Below, piece by piece: positions 42,962-51,641 of a stretch of 64,000 nucleotides of DNA (positions are counted from its first letter, which is position 1; each line of letters begins with the position of its first letter). The stretch comes from Clostridium_B lapidicellarium (GTDB lineage Bacteria > Bacillota > Clostridia > Clostridiales > Clostridiaceae): the NCBI RefSeq assembly GCF_041224415.1, contig NZ_JBGFFE010000003.1, positions 62,001 through 126,000 on the forward strand. Direction: 5' to 3'. The position numbers and the translations under genes were made by a program. A model generated the notes under the pieces. The model worked only from the letters and a program-made list of their open reading frames with translations, was not told the origin of the DNA and did not search any database.

Positions 42962-43750
42962 CTATATAAATTTTAATTCCTTAAGTTTATTAGCTAATCT
43001 ATCTGATAATTCTTCATTTGTTCCCTTCCAGATTTCCTTATCCTTGTTTACTTCAGGAGGGAATATTTTCTCCACCTGTGTTGGGGAACCATTCAACCCA
43101 TATCTGTTCTCATCCTTATCTTCAAAATCTTTAAGGCCTAAGATCTTGACCTCTCTATCTTTTGTCGCAAGCTTTTTCTTGTAGGATGGAAGTCTCGGCT
43201 GAAAGATATCTTTTTCTACTGTTAAAAGGCATGGAAATTTTATCTCCGATATTTCCACTGTATTGGGCATATCCATCTTGACTATCATTGAACTGTCCTT
43301 TACCCCTTCAATGCTCAGCACGTTAGCTATATGGGGTATTCCCAGATTTTCTGCCATCTCAGGTCCTACCTGGGCAGTGTCACCGTCGGTAGTTTGTTTG
43401 CCGCATAAAATGAGATCTATATGACCCATCTTTCTTATTCCCTGGGATATAGTATAAGAAGTTGCAAGTACGTCAGCTCCTGCAAATTTTCTGTCTGATA
43501 CGAGTACCCCTTCATCCGCACCCATCATATAGGCTTCTTTTATTACATCTGCAGCCTGAGGCGGTCCCATGCTTATCACTTTTACTTTTCCACCATACTT
43601 TTCTCTAAGCCTCAGACCAGTTTCAAGTGCAAATAGATCATAGGGATTCATCTTTGAATCAATACCCTCTCTTTTCAATACTCCAGTTACGGGATCTACT
43701 TCAACTTTTGAAGTTCCGGGTACCTGTTTTATACATACTAATATATCCAT
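42962..43750 (-). CDS. lctB: EtfB, electron transfer flavoprotein beta
   Basis: 262 residues, bifurcating-type EtfB. Blocks IKQVPGTSKVEVDPVTG, KMNPYDLFALETGLRLR and GKQTTDGDTAQVGPEMAENL (flavin/AMP site) are typical. In the confurcating Ldh/Etf complex it holds the bifurcating FAD. ATG 43750 has TTGGAGG upstream. It precedes etfA by 20 bases. Confidence 0.93.
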   Translation of the reverse strand: MDILVCIKQVPGTSKVEVDPVTGVLKREGIDSKMNPYDLFALETGLRLREKYGGKVKVISMGPPQAADVIKEAYMMGADEGVLVSDRKFAGADVLATSYTISQGIRKMGHIDLILCGKQTTDGDTAQVGPEMAENLGIPHIANVLSIEGVKDSSMIVKMDMPNTVEISEIKFPCLLTVEKDIFQPRLPSYKKKLATKDREVKILGLKDFEDKDENRYGLNGSPTQVEKIFPPEVNKDKEIWKGTNEELSDRLANKLKELKFI

Positions 43751-43799
43751 TTATAAATTACCTCCAAAATCTATATAATATTTAAAATTATTTAATTAC

Positions 43800-45074
43800 C
43801 TAACTTACAATTACAGCAACTCCATCTGGTACAACAGCTATTTTTGCATTCTTTCCCACAATGTCATAAGCCTTGTTTAAAGCCTCTTCAACGGTATATG
43901 CATGCTGCATGTGCATGTCTTTTATAATCTGAGGATCACACATATCCGTAACCATTATGACAGTGCATTTGCTAAGTATCCTGGCAAGTATCTGTGATTC
44001 CCATTGATCCGGCACTGTTTCTCCTCTTGGAACTTTTGAAACCTTCTTCAAGAACTCCTCAGGTGATTTTACTCCGGACAAACTTTTATAAAAGCCCTCG
44101 CCGCCGTGTCCATCATTGCAGGCAGCAACCATTATTATTACACCGCCCTTCCTGCAAGTTGCCTCTGCTGCAGTCATTCCCTTAACTGACTGGTATATAT
44201 TCTGATCCAGAGGGTATCCTCCATTTGTGGAAATGGCAATATCTGACTCTGCAGCATTCACCTTAGACAACCCAAGTACGAACTTGCATCCTTCCTCATG
44301 GGCCTGTTTGCTGTCACCTGCAAAGGCATTTATTATTTTTTTGTCGCTGTCTATAACAACGTTTATTATAAATGCAAGTTTTGCCTTTTTGGCAGCATAG
44401 AGCATATCCTTGTGTATGGGATTGTTTTTTAGCTTTCCCGTTCTGGCATAGGGGCTTGCTATAAATTCCGAACAGTGATTGGCCATAATAGTCTTAGTAG
44501 AAGCTATGCCCGGAAGTATACTCTTTCTTCCTCCTGAAAATCCCGCAAAGAAATGTGATTCTATAAAACCCTCTGCAATCAGAAGTTCAGCTTCTACTGC
44601 TGTTTTGTTTATTATAAGCTCTCCTCCTGAAGGCAGCGTGCCTATTTTGACCAGACTGCTGCTGTCACGGGAATCATGTACTATTATATTCTCATTTTTA
44701 ACTATTTCTTCTCCAAATTTATTTACAAGTTCTTCATGGGTTGTAGGCCTGTGAAATCCCGTGGCAATTAAAATTTTTATATCAATCTTAGGATTGACTG
44801 CTCTTATTCTCCTTAAAAGTATGGGCATTATTATTTTACTTGGAACTGGTCTTGTATGATCACTGCTGATTATGACCATATTTTTCTTACCTTTAACGAG
44901 TTCTTCCAATTTAGGAGATCCTATTGGATTATCAAGTGCCTTTTCAACTATTTCAGATTCCGTAAGTTCTGTTTTATAGTCCCCTGCTTTTGATTCAAGC
45001 ACAGCCGACAAATTTTTATCGGGAATTTCAACCTCGAGTGTCCTCTTATTATAAGGTAATTTTACTACTGACAT
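43800..45074 (-). CDS. larA: LarA, nickel-pincer lactate racemase
   Basis: Lactate racemase family, 424 residues from ATG 45074. A longer frame begins at ATG 45083, but that ATG directly touches the GGGAGG ribosome site; the shorter start has correct spacing. Key residues of Lactobacillus LarA are visible: DHTRPVPSK near the N-terminus, and IESHFFAGFSGGRKSILPG, containing the histidine and the lysine that carries the nickel-pincer cofactor. LarB/C/E, needed to make the cofactor, are not in this window. Within the lactate operon it interconverts L- and D-lactate so both isomers can be used. Confidence 0.9.
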   Translation of the reverse strand: MSVVKLPYNKRTLEVEIPDKNLSAVLESKAGDYKTELTESEIVEKALDNPIGSPKLEELVKGKKNMVIISSDHTRPVPSKIIMPILLRRIRAVNPKIDIKILIATGFHRPTTHEELVNKFGEEIVKNENIIVHDSRDSSSLVKIGTLPSGGELIINKTAVEAELLIAEGFIESHFFAGFSGGRKSILPGIASTKTIMANHCSEFIASPYARTGKLKNNPIHKDMLYAAKKAKLAFIINVVIDSDKKIINAFAGDSKQAHEEGCKFVLGLSKVNAAESDIAISTNGGYPLDQNIYQSVKGMTAAEATCRKGGVIIMVAACNDGHGGEGFYKSLSGVKSPEEFLKKVSKVPRGETVPDQWESQILARILSKCTVIMVTDMCDPQIIKDMHMQHAYTVEEALNKAYDIVGKNAKIAVVPDGVAVIVS

Positions 45075-45130
45075 ATAAACCATCCTCCCTATTATGTTTC
45101 AATGATGATAAAATTATGAGTAAATCAATA

Positions 45131-46654
45131 TCAGTTAAATCCAAACAAAGGTCCGGCAAAGAAACTAATCAACCCCAATATAATTACATACACTATGCAG
45201 AATTTCAAAGTAGATGTTAATATCTTTCCTTCTTGTCCTGCAAGCCCCGTAGCTGCTGTAGCAACTGCTATACTTTGAGGCGATATCATTTTTCCTGCAG
45301 TGGCTCCTCCGGTATTTGCAGCGGCAAGCCAGAATTCATTCAGATGAAGAGATCTGGCAACTTCCACCTGAAGACCTCCAAACAATACATTAGAAGACGT
45401 GTCACTACCTGTTACAAAAGTTCCAAGTGCACCTATGATAGGGGCAATCAATGGATAGAAACTTCCCGTAGCTGCTACTAGAACCACTGATATAGATTTT
45501 ATCATTCCACTATAACCCATTACTTTTGCCAGTGCTACAATGGCAATTATAGTAATAGAAGACTTGGCCATTTGTTTAAAAGTGTTACCCAATACCTTGG
45601 CTATTTCACCAAATTTCGCACCCTGAATCATTCCTCCTATGAAGGTTGCTATTATAATAAGTGTGCCTGGAGTTGAAACCCAATTAAATACATAAGGCGT
45701 TGCCCCTTGTCCAGTATAAATAGGTACTGATGTTTTTATTGAAGAAAGTGCCTTGTTTATTGGTGGGAACAGTGCGCTGCTCAATATTACGAATACAAAA
45801 ACCAATATGAACGGCAGCCATGCCAAAACTCCCTCTTTAAATGAAACCTTTTCAACATTCTTGTCGGCAGTATCTTTATAAAATATCTTGGCCACAGCTA
45901 TTGTAACTACCATACAGACTACTGAACCCAGTATTGCAGGCAGTTCTGCACCTAAATATTTTGCAGCTATTACTTCAGGAATTGCAAAAGAGACACCAGA
46001 CGCAAGGGATATTCCCCAAAAACCCTTTATTGCCTTTACACTTTTGCCAGTAAGCATTACAAGTACGACAGGTACAATTACAATAAGTACTGATAGTTGA
46101 AGACCTACAGCATAGCTTAGCTGCGTAACATCAATGTTGGCAACCTTTGCAAGAGTTGTTACAGGAATTCCTATGGCTCCGAAAGCAGTAGGAGTTGTGT
46201 TTGCAATCAGACATATGATAGCTGCAAAAAGTGGATTAAACCCAAGTCCTGCCATTATACTGGCAGGTATTGCAACTGCTGTTCCAAATCCTGCTATGGC
46301 CTCCATGAACCCTCCAAAAGCCCAAGCCAGGATAAGTACCAAAATTCTCTTGTCTGTAGTTATGCTAGTCATCATTTTTTTGATTACATCCATGCTTTTA
46401 GTGTAAACGGTAAGATTGTAGGTAAAAACAGCGGCTATTATTACAATAAGAATAGGCCATGCAGCAAGGGCAAATCCCTCTAAAGTTGCAGTAGCTGCAT
46501 TTATAGCCGGCATTTTCCACACTACCATTGCCAGCAGTATGGTGACAATCAACGTAAAAGGACACGTTTTATGACCGGGCATCTTTAAAGCACCCAATGA
46601 AACCATAAGCCATACTATTGGTATTAGTGCTATAAGAAAAAGTAAAACTTTCAA
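45131..46654 (-). CDS. lctP: LctP-family lactate permease
   Basis: 507 residues, about 12-14 membrane segments. LctP family motifs: FGGFMEAIAGFGTAVAIPASIM, ANTTPTAFGAIGIPVTTLAKV, ALGTFVTGSDTSSNVLFGGLQ and NTGGATAGKMISPQSIAVA. It imports lactate by proton symport. The start is TTG 46654, seven bases after GGGGAGGG. It is the first structural gene behind the operator/promoter at 46711-46769. Confidence 0.94.
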   Translation of the reverse strand: MKVLLFLIALIPIVWLMVSLGALKMPGHKTCPFTLIVTILLAMVVWKMPAINAATATLEGFALAAWPILIVIIAAVFTYNLTVYTKSMDVIKKMMTSITTDKRILVLILAWAFGGFMEAIAGFGTAVAIPASIMAGLGFNPLFAAIICLIANTTPTAFGAIGIPVTTLAKVANIDVTQLSYAVGLQLSVLIVIVPVVLVMLTGKSVKAIKGFWGISLASGVSFAIPEVIAAKYLGAELPAILGSVVCMVVTIAVAKIFYKDTADKNVEKVSFKEGVLAWLPFILVFVFVILSSALFPPINKALSSIKTSVPIYTGQGATPYVFNWVSTPGTLIIIATFIGGMIQGAKFGEIAKVLGNTFKQMAKSSITIIAIVALAKVMGYSGMIKSISVVLVAATGSFYPLIAPIIGALGTFVTGSDTSSNVLFGGLQVEVARSLHLNEFWLAAANTGGATAGKMISPQSIAVATAATGLAGQEGKILTSTLKFCIVYVIILGLISFFAGPLFGFN

Positions 46655-46710
46655 TATAAATCCCTCCCCTTAAAATATATAAATTAATTGGTACTATATA
46701 TTATGATACT

Positions 46711-46731
46711 ATGGTAATATGGTATTACCAT
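46711..46731. promoter_or_regulatory. Palindromic operator of the lactate operon (FadR/LldR type)
   Basis: ATGGTAATA (46711-46719) and TATTACCAT (46723-46731) form a perfect 9-bp palindrome; inside it ATGGTATTACCAT (46719-46731) is also a perfect palindrome of the TGGT-N3-ACCA type bound by FadR-family GntR regulators such as LldR. It lies directly behind the lctP -10 element. An extra TTGGTAC half-site is at 46688-46694. Confidence 0.8.
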
Positions 46732-46740
46732 TTATGAATT

Positions 46741-46769
46741 ATAATATAATAATTCCTGTAATTTTTCAA
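46741..46769 (-). promoter_or_regulatory. Promoter of lctP-larA-etfBA-lctD
   Basis: Minus strand TTGAAA (46769-46764), a 17-base spacer and TATTAT (46746-46741). The start would be near 46735, within or beside the palindromic operator. The rest of the 319-base gap 46655-46973 is AT-rich and holds only this promoter, the operator and the regulator's terminator. Confidence 0.72.
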
Positions 46770-46880
46770 TGATTGTTATTTCGTTAACAAAATCAAATTT
46801 TATATGATTGTCGTAATTTTCCCATTCATATAATGTTTACAGATTAAAAAACTTTATTTATTTTTTTATTATACCAAAAA

Positions 46881-46918
46881 TTATACATAATAGTTAATAA
46901 ATTAACTATTATGTATAA
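46881..46918 (-). terminator. Terminator of the lactate regulator gene
   Basis: A perfect 17-bp stem (46881-46897 with 46902-46918, core TTATACATAATAGTTAA), four-base loop, followed by TTTTTGG on the minus strand. It separates the regulator from lctP. Confidence 0.85.
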
Positions 46919-46973
46919 AAAAACTCTTTTTGTGCCTAAAATTGAATTATACCTTGAAATATTCTTTATATTT

Positions 46974-47675
46974 CTACATATTTTTCTTAATATGCTTGCT
47001 GGTAAAATCCAAATGTTTCTTCATCTCATCAGAAGCCATTTTTGAATCATGTAACTTAAGGGCTCCGTATATTCTACCATGCTGTTCTGCAAGAGCTTTA
47101 AAATTTTCTTTATTCACCAATATTTTTCTTCTGGCATCTTTTAAGAACGCATCCATCAAAAAAGACATTGCATTTAAAATATTGATTATCAAGAAATTCC
47201 CAGCAGCCTGCGCAATTTCATAGTGGAATTTCTTATCAAGTTTAACATTATTTTCCTCATTTTTGGAGGTTTTAAAAGTATCTGCTATTCTTTTTAAATT
47301 CTCCAATTGTTTTTCATTTATTTTTTCAGCAGCAAGATTAGCTGTTTGTACTTCTATGATTTTTCTTACTTCCATTATTTCATCTGGTTTCCCGCCTTGC
47401 AGCATAAACATCACAGAGAGAGGTTCAAACAAAGTGTTTTCAAAATTCTCACGTATAAAATTGCCCTCACCCTGTCTGCTTTCTATAAGTCCCATGACCT
47501 GCAATGCCCTCAATGCTTCCCTTATGGAAGTTCTGCTCACTTTGAGATGCCCTACAAGTTCTCTTTCAGATGGAAGTCTATCTCCTTTTTTTAAAGTCCC
47601 GTCTATGATCATATTTTCAATCTGTTCTATGACCTGTTCGTATACTTTCGTATTTTTTATAGGAGTAAAAATCAA
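46974..47675 (-). CDS. FadR-family GntR regulator of lactate utilisation
   Basis: 233 residues from TTG 47675, eight bases after GGGGG; a frame open to 47702 lacks a ribosome site. Winged HTH: KKGDRLPSERELVGHLKVSRTSIREALRALQVMGLIESRQGEGNF; all-helical FCD ligand domain with a metal-site pattern (DKKFHYEIAQAAGN, then LAEQHGRIYGAL). It resembles LldR/LutR and sits upstream of the lactate genes, as LctA does in Acetobacterium. The TGGT-N3-ACCA palindrome near the lctP start is its likely operator, with lactate as inducer (inference). Confidence 0.88.
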   Translation of the reverse strand: MIFTPIKNTKVYEQVIEQIENMIIDGTLKKGDRLPSERELVGHLKVSRTSIREALRALQVMGLIESRQGEGNFIRENFENTLFEPLSVMFMLQGGKPDEIMEVRKIIEVQTANLAAEKINEKQLENLKRIADTFKTSKNEENNVKLDKKFHYEIAQAAGNFLIINILNAMSFLMDAFLKDARRKILVNKENFKALAEQHGRIYGALKLHDSKMASDEMKKHLDFTSKHIKKNM

Positions 47676-47742
47676 TACAGTCGCCCCCTTTGATATGCAC
47701 ATATTTTATATATTACATCATTCGTCAAATTTTTTAAAGTAC

Positions 47743-48396
47743 TTATATTGATTTCATAAACACATTGTTCCATTTGGTGTATATATCAAACAAACTCACT
47801 ACATCCTGTTCGTTATAAAGCAGTATTCTCTGCTTCTTTACATTTGGCATTCTATTTATATATTCGCTGTCTTTTACTATTTTGCTAAAAGTCTTTGCCA
47901 GGTTTGATCCGCTTATGATCCCATTTTCCCTGGTAATTCCAAATTCCTTTTCCAGCGCCTTCAGTCCTATGGATTTATGAATTTCATTTTCATATTGTTT
48001 TTGCAGGTCTATGCTTATAAAATAGTCCTGTACGTTAAATCCAATATTGTATTTTTTGAAAAGGTAGTTTATAACTGTAAAATCGTTATTCCCCGAAAAA
48101 GTAACTATATATCTCTTACCTTTCTCTATCATATTCTTAAAATATTGTTTTGACAATTTGAGTATGGATTTTACATCTTTTTTATTTTCTATCATATATT
48201 GAGTGACTTTCAATTTTTCATTTTTATAATCATAAAAGCAGGAACCAAATACACCTACACATATGGGCTTTTTATATATATAGTGTTCCAAATCGAAAAA
48301 AACCGCATCTTTAATAACGCATTTATTATCGCCTACTTTTAACGAATTCTCTACCGAAGGTTTTTCCACACCAATATCATTAATTCTTTCTATCAC
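47743..48396 (-). CDS. YprB-like RNase H-fold (DEDD) nuclease
   Basis: 217 residues, probably the YprB ribonuclease-H-like exonuclease family. D-x-E motif in AVFFDLEHYIY (about residues 32-38), a middle aspartate in VTFSGNNDFTVINYLF and a final aspartate in LLYNEQDVVSLFDIY fit the DEDD pattern. The start is GTG 48396 in GTAAAGTGATAG, ribosome site poor. The lactate regulator gene lies 67 bases downstream on the same strand, perhaps co-transcribed, with no functional link apparent. Confidence 0.7.
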   Translation of the reverse strand: MIERINDIGVEKPSVENSLKVGDNKCVIKDAVFFDLEHYIYKKPICVGVFGSCFYDYKNEKLKVTQYMIENKKDVKSILKLSKQYFKNMIEKGKRYIVTFSGNNDFTVINYLFKKYNIGFNVQDYFISIDLQKQYENEIHKSIGLKALEKEFGITRENGIISGSNLAKTFSKIVKDSEYINRMPNVKKQRILLYNEQDVVSLFDIYTKWNNVFMKSI

Positions 48397-48438
48397 TTTA
48401 CCACTCTTTTCTAACTATTCTAATCTAGTCAATATAAA

Positions 48439-49164
48439 TTATATGTAATTTACATCTTTTGCCTTTAATTTATAAATCATATCTTTTCTTTCAACTATTA
48501 TATTTGCCCTGTTAACCAGCTCCGAATCGTTCAATATTTCTTCTACAAGTTTTCTGGTGGGATTCACACATACCGGATTGTTTACCATTTTCATCATTGA
48601 AAAGTCTCCCGAAGTATCTCCATAGGCATAGCTTTTATTCAAATCTATATTATATTTCTTTACAAGCATTTCCACGGCTTTCTTCTTATCTTCACTGTTC
48701 CACATGGAAATGACATTCCCCGTATATATATCATCTTTGTCTCTGGTGTATACGGCACCGACATAATCGTCGAATTCATGCTTGATAGCCATTTCTTTTA
48801 CCAGCTCTACAGGGCTTCCGGATATGGTCAATGTTTTGTGCCCCTTTTTCTTATGCCACTTTATTCTGTCCCTAGTATAAGAATATACTCTATCTCCCTT
48901 TTGGGACACTACATTTTTAGCTATGAATTCTATCTGCGATCTATGGAGTCCCTTTATGGCTTCAATATATATACCTGCCATTTTTAAAAGGTAGTCATCG
49001 TAATTTCCCTTCCTTTTATCCCACCTATCGTATTCAGGCTTAACCTCTTTATACCATCTTTCGGCAGGTATTATTTCGTATTTGACTAATTTTTTAAAAA
49101 CTTCTGTTATAAGTCCCTCTCTGTATAAAGTTCCATCAATATCAAAAAAGGCTGCAGTATTCAT
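48439..49164 (-). CDS. HAD-superfamily subfamily IB phosphatase
   Basis: 241 residues, SerB-like HAD hydrolase (subclass IB). Motif I AAFFDIDGTLY with nucleophile and acid aspartates, motif II TLTISGSP, motif III lysine near KKAVEML, motif IV YAYGDTSGDFSMM. The all-helical cap lies between motifs I and II. Substrate unknown; members act on phosphoserine, phospholipid or cell-wall phosphates. ATG 49164 follows AAGGAGA. Runs toward the YprB-like gene (42 bases gap). Confidence 0.85.
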   Translation of the reverse strand: MNTAAFFDIDGTLYREGLITEVFKKLVKYEIIPAERWYKEVKPEYDRWDKRKGNYDDYLLKMAGIYIEAIKGLHRSQIEFIAKNVVSQKGDRVYSYTRDRIKWHKKKGHKTLTISGSPVELVKEMAIKHEFDDYVGAVYTRDKDDIYTGNVISMWNSEDKKKAVEMLVKKYNIDLNKSYAYGDTSGDFSMMKMVNNPVCVNPTRKLVEEILNDSELVNRANIIVERKDMIYKLKAKDVNYI

Positions 49165-49285
49165 ATCTCCGTTTCTCCTTATTATAAAATAATCCTACTC
49201 TATACTATTATTTTAGCACATATATGTAGATTAGTTTTACAAGTCCTTAGAGAAAATATTAAAAATCTTATTTTATTCAGGTTTA

Positions 49286-49314
49286 TTGACAGTGTATATT
49301 AAATATGATATTAT
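49286..49314 (+). promoter_or_regulatory. Promoter of feoA-feoB (first set)
   Basis: TTGACA (49286-49291), 17-base spacer, TATTAT (49309-49314), about 60 bases before feoA. Confidence 0.75.
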
Positions 49315-49327
49315 AAAATTGATTAAT

Positions 49328-49346
49328 GATAATGATTTTCATTATT
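49328..49346. promoter_or_regulatory. Fur box of feoA-feoB (first set)
   Basis: GATAATGATTTTCATTATT matches the 19-bp Fur consensus GATAATGATAATCATTATC at 16 positions. Located just behind the -10 element, so iron-loaded Fur should repress. Confidence 0.82.
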
Positions 49347-49375
49347 CATAAAATTAATTGGTGAGGTGATTTGGT

Positions 49376-49603
49376 GTGAGCATTTGTGACTTAAAACCCG
49401 GCGAAAAGGGATTTATAAAAAACTTAAGCGGAGATAAGAAATTAGTCAAAAGGCTTTTGGCTCTTGGATGCATAGAGGGCACTGAAATTTCGGTAAAAAC
49501 ATCTGCTCCCCTAGGAGATCCAATAGTTATAAATTTAAGAGGCTTCAACCTGGCAATACGTAAAAAAGATGCAAGAAATATATCGGTAAGCAATTTGAAT
49601 TAG
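49376..49603 (+). CDS. feoA: FeoA, ferrous iron transport accessory protein (first set)
   Basis: 75-residue SH3-like FeoA: LKPGEKGFIKNLSGDKKLVKRLLALGCIEGTEI, then DPIVINLRGFNLAIRKKDARNI. It supports the FeoB transporter. The start is GTG 49376 with GTGAGGTGAT upstream. It is preceded by a Fur box and followed after 61 bases by feoB. Confidence 0.93.
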   Translation: MSICDLKPGEKGFIKNLSGDKKLVKRLLALGCIEGTEISVKTSAPLGDPIVINLRGFNLAIRKKDARNISVSNLN

Positions 49604-49664
49604 ACGAACTACACCAATCGCAATATAAATATTTATAATACACACAAATGTCGGGAGGATTATT

Positions 49665-51431
49665 ATGATTGTAGCAGCCTTACTGGGGAATCCAAATGTA
49701 GGTAAAACCTCTTTGTTCAATCATTTAACTGGTTCCAATCAGTATGTAGGTAATTGGCCTGGAGTAACTGTAGAAAAAAAAGAAGGTTATATAGACAATT
49801 CCATTAAAATAGTAGATTTACCAGGTATATATGCAATGGATACTTATTCAAATGAAGAAAAAGTATCCAAGGAATTTTTGCTGCGGGGTAATCCGGATGT
49901 CATAATAAACATTGTTGATTCTTCTAATTTAAACAGGAATCTATATTTAACTACCCAGTTGAAGCAATTTAACAAGCCTATAATATTGGTATTAAATATG
50001 TTAGATGTAGCTGAATTAAAGGGTATAAAAATAGATTTTTCGGCATTGTCTGAAGAATTGGAAGTAACGGTAGTTCCAGTTGTGGCCACAAAAGGCAAGG
50101 GAATAGACAAACTCCTTGAAATTTTGAAAAGCAGTGATTTCAAACGGCCTCGGAATAATGATAAATTTAATTTCAAGAACGAAAATGAAGCCTATTGTTA
50201 TATAAATGAAATCTTAAAAAACTGTTTGACAAGGACAAAAAAAGGTATAACTTCTGTTACTGAAAAAATAGATAAGGTAGTCTTAAACAGGTTTTTGGCC
50301 TATCCAGTATTCTTATTAGCACTAATATTAATTTTTAAATTCACCTTCAGCTGGGTGGGCCAACCTACTGCAGATGCTCTTGGAGACTTTGTAAATGGAT
50401 TTCTGGCTTCACATCTGAAAACACTGCTTTCATCAGCTAGTCCGTGGTTTAGTTCATTTTTAGTTGACGGTATTTTAGCTGGAGTGGGATCCGTAATTGT
50501 ATTTTTTCCGGTTATATTCTGTCTGTTTCTGGGCGTATCCTTTTTGGAAGACAGTGGATATATGGCAAGAGGGGCCTTTATAATGGACAAACTTATGAGA
50601 AAGATGGGGTTGTCGGGAAAAGCTTTTATCCCCCTCATAGTAGGTTTCGGATGTTCAGTTCCAGCTATTATGTCCTCCAAAACTTTGGAAAGTGAGAAAG
50701 ACAGAAAATTAACAGCACTTTTAGTACCTTTAATGTCATGTAATGCAAGATTGCCAATATATTCACTTTTTGCATCTGCCTTTTTTGTGAATTACAAAAC
50801 TACAATAGTTTTTTCACTGTACATTATGGGAATTGCGATAGCCTTCTTAATAGGAATACTTTTTAAGAACACTATATTTAAAAAAGATGAAGAACCCTTT
50901 ATAATAGAACTTCCTGAATACAATATTCCTGAAGTAAAAAGCCTGCTGCTGCATACCTGGGAAAAGGCCAAGGGCTTTTTAAGAAAAGCGGGTACAATAA
51001 TATTTTCAATGTCCATCCTGATATGGTTTTTATCCAATTTTAATTTGTCCGGAATGGTAGAAATGGATAAAAGCATTTTAGCTTCTATAGGCAATTTTAT
51101 AAGCCCTATATTCTCACCTATGGGGTATGGAAATTGGCAGAGTTCAGTAGCACTTATAACCGGTATAATGGCAAAGGAAATTGTGTTAAGTACCATGGGA
51201 ATTGTATACAGCGGGAATTTAGCTGCAGTATTACCTCATCACTTTACTCCTATTGCTGCCTATTCATTTTTAGTGTTTGTTTTGCTTTATACCCCCTGCA
51301 TATCCACGATAGCAACTATGAAAAAAGAGTACGGAGGAAAGATGGCTATTTTTTCTGTAACCTATCAGCTTGTACTTGCATGGGTAAGTTCTTTTCTGGT
51401 ATTTAGAATAGCCACTTTGATATTCAGCTAA
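49665..51431 (+). CDS. feoB: FeoB, ferrous iron transporter (first set)
   Basis: 588 residues. N-terminal G domain: G1 GNPNVGKTSLFN, G3 DLPGIYAMD, G4 NMLD; then two Gate domains and core with GFGCSVPAIMSSKTLES and SCNARLPIYSLFASAF, about 8-11 membrane segments. It imports Fe(II) driven by GTP. It is shorter than E. coli FeoB (773), mainly because of loops and the missing C-terminal extension. ATG 49665 after GGGAGGAT. A small Cys-rich protein gene follows by 19 bases. Confidence 0.93.
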   Translation: MIVAALLGNPNVGKTSLFNHLTGSNQYVGNWPGVTVEKKEGYIDNSIKIVDLPGIYAMDTYSNEEKVSKEFLLRGNPDVIINIVDSSNLNRNLYLTTQLKQFNKPIILVLNMLDVAELKGIKIDFSALSEELEVTVVPVVATKGKGIDKLLEILKSSDFKRPRNNDKFNFKNENEAYCYINEILKNCLTRTKKGITSVTEKIDKVVLNRFLAYPVFLLALILIFKFTFSWVGQPTADALGDFVNGFLASHLKTLLSSASPWFSSFLVDGILAGVGSVIVFFPVIFCLFLGVSFLEDSGYMARGAFIMDKLMRKMGLSGKAFIPLIVGFGCSVPAIMSSKTLESEKDRKLTALLVPLMSCNARLPIYSLFASAFFVNYKTTIVFSLYIMGIAIAFLIGILFKNTIFKKDEEPFIIELPEYNIPEVKSLLLHTWEKAKGFLRKAGTIIFSMSILIWFLSNFNLSGMVEMDKSILASIGNFISPIFSPMGYGNWQSSVALITGIMAKEIVLSTMGIVYSGNLAAVLPHHFTPIAAYSFLVFVLLYTPCISTIATMKKEYGGKMAIFSVTYQLVLAWVSSFLVFRIATLIFS

Positions 51432-51450
51432 TTTTAGGAGGATGCATTTC

Positions 51451-51606
51451 ATGTTGTTTGTAGAAATTGCAATAACAGCTGCAATAGTAATAGCTGCAGG
51501 TTATGTATTATATAGGAATCTTAAAAACAAATCAAAGGGCGGCGGATGTGATTGTTGTTCTACTGTAGATTGTCCTTACCGCCGTATTAAAAAGAAAAAG
51601 TCCTGA
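51451..51606 (+). CDS. FeoB-associated Cys-rich membrane protein
   Basis: 51 residues, too short for most ORF finders. One N-terminal membrane segment (residues 3-19, IAITAAIVIAAGYVLY), then KGGGCDCCSTVDCPYRR and a lysine-rich tail: cysteine pattern C-x-C-C-x5-C, as in the FeoB-associated Cys-rich family (PF12669 type). AGGAGG ends about 11 bases before ATG 51451. Probably a metallochaperone or modulator of FeoB, inferred from position. Its stop lies in the terminator stem. Confidence 0.85.
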   Translation: MLFVEIAITAAIVIAAGYVLYRNLKNKSKGGGCDCCSTVDCPYRRIKKKKS

Positions 51607-51630
51607 CTGTATTTAAAATCAGGACTTTTT
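51595..51630. terminator. Terminator of the first feo operon
   Basis: AAAAAGTCCTGA (51595-51606) pairs with TCAGGACTTTTT (51619-51630) over 12 bp, ending in T6. It may also serve argS, which converges. Confidence 0.85.
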
Positions 51631-51641
51631 TACTATGTTTT

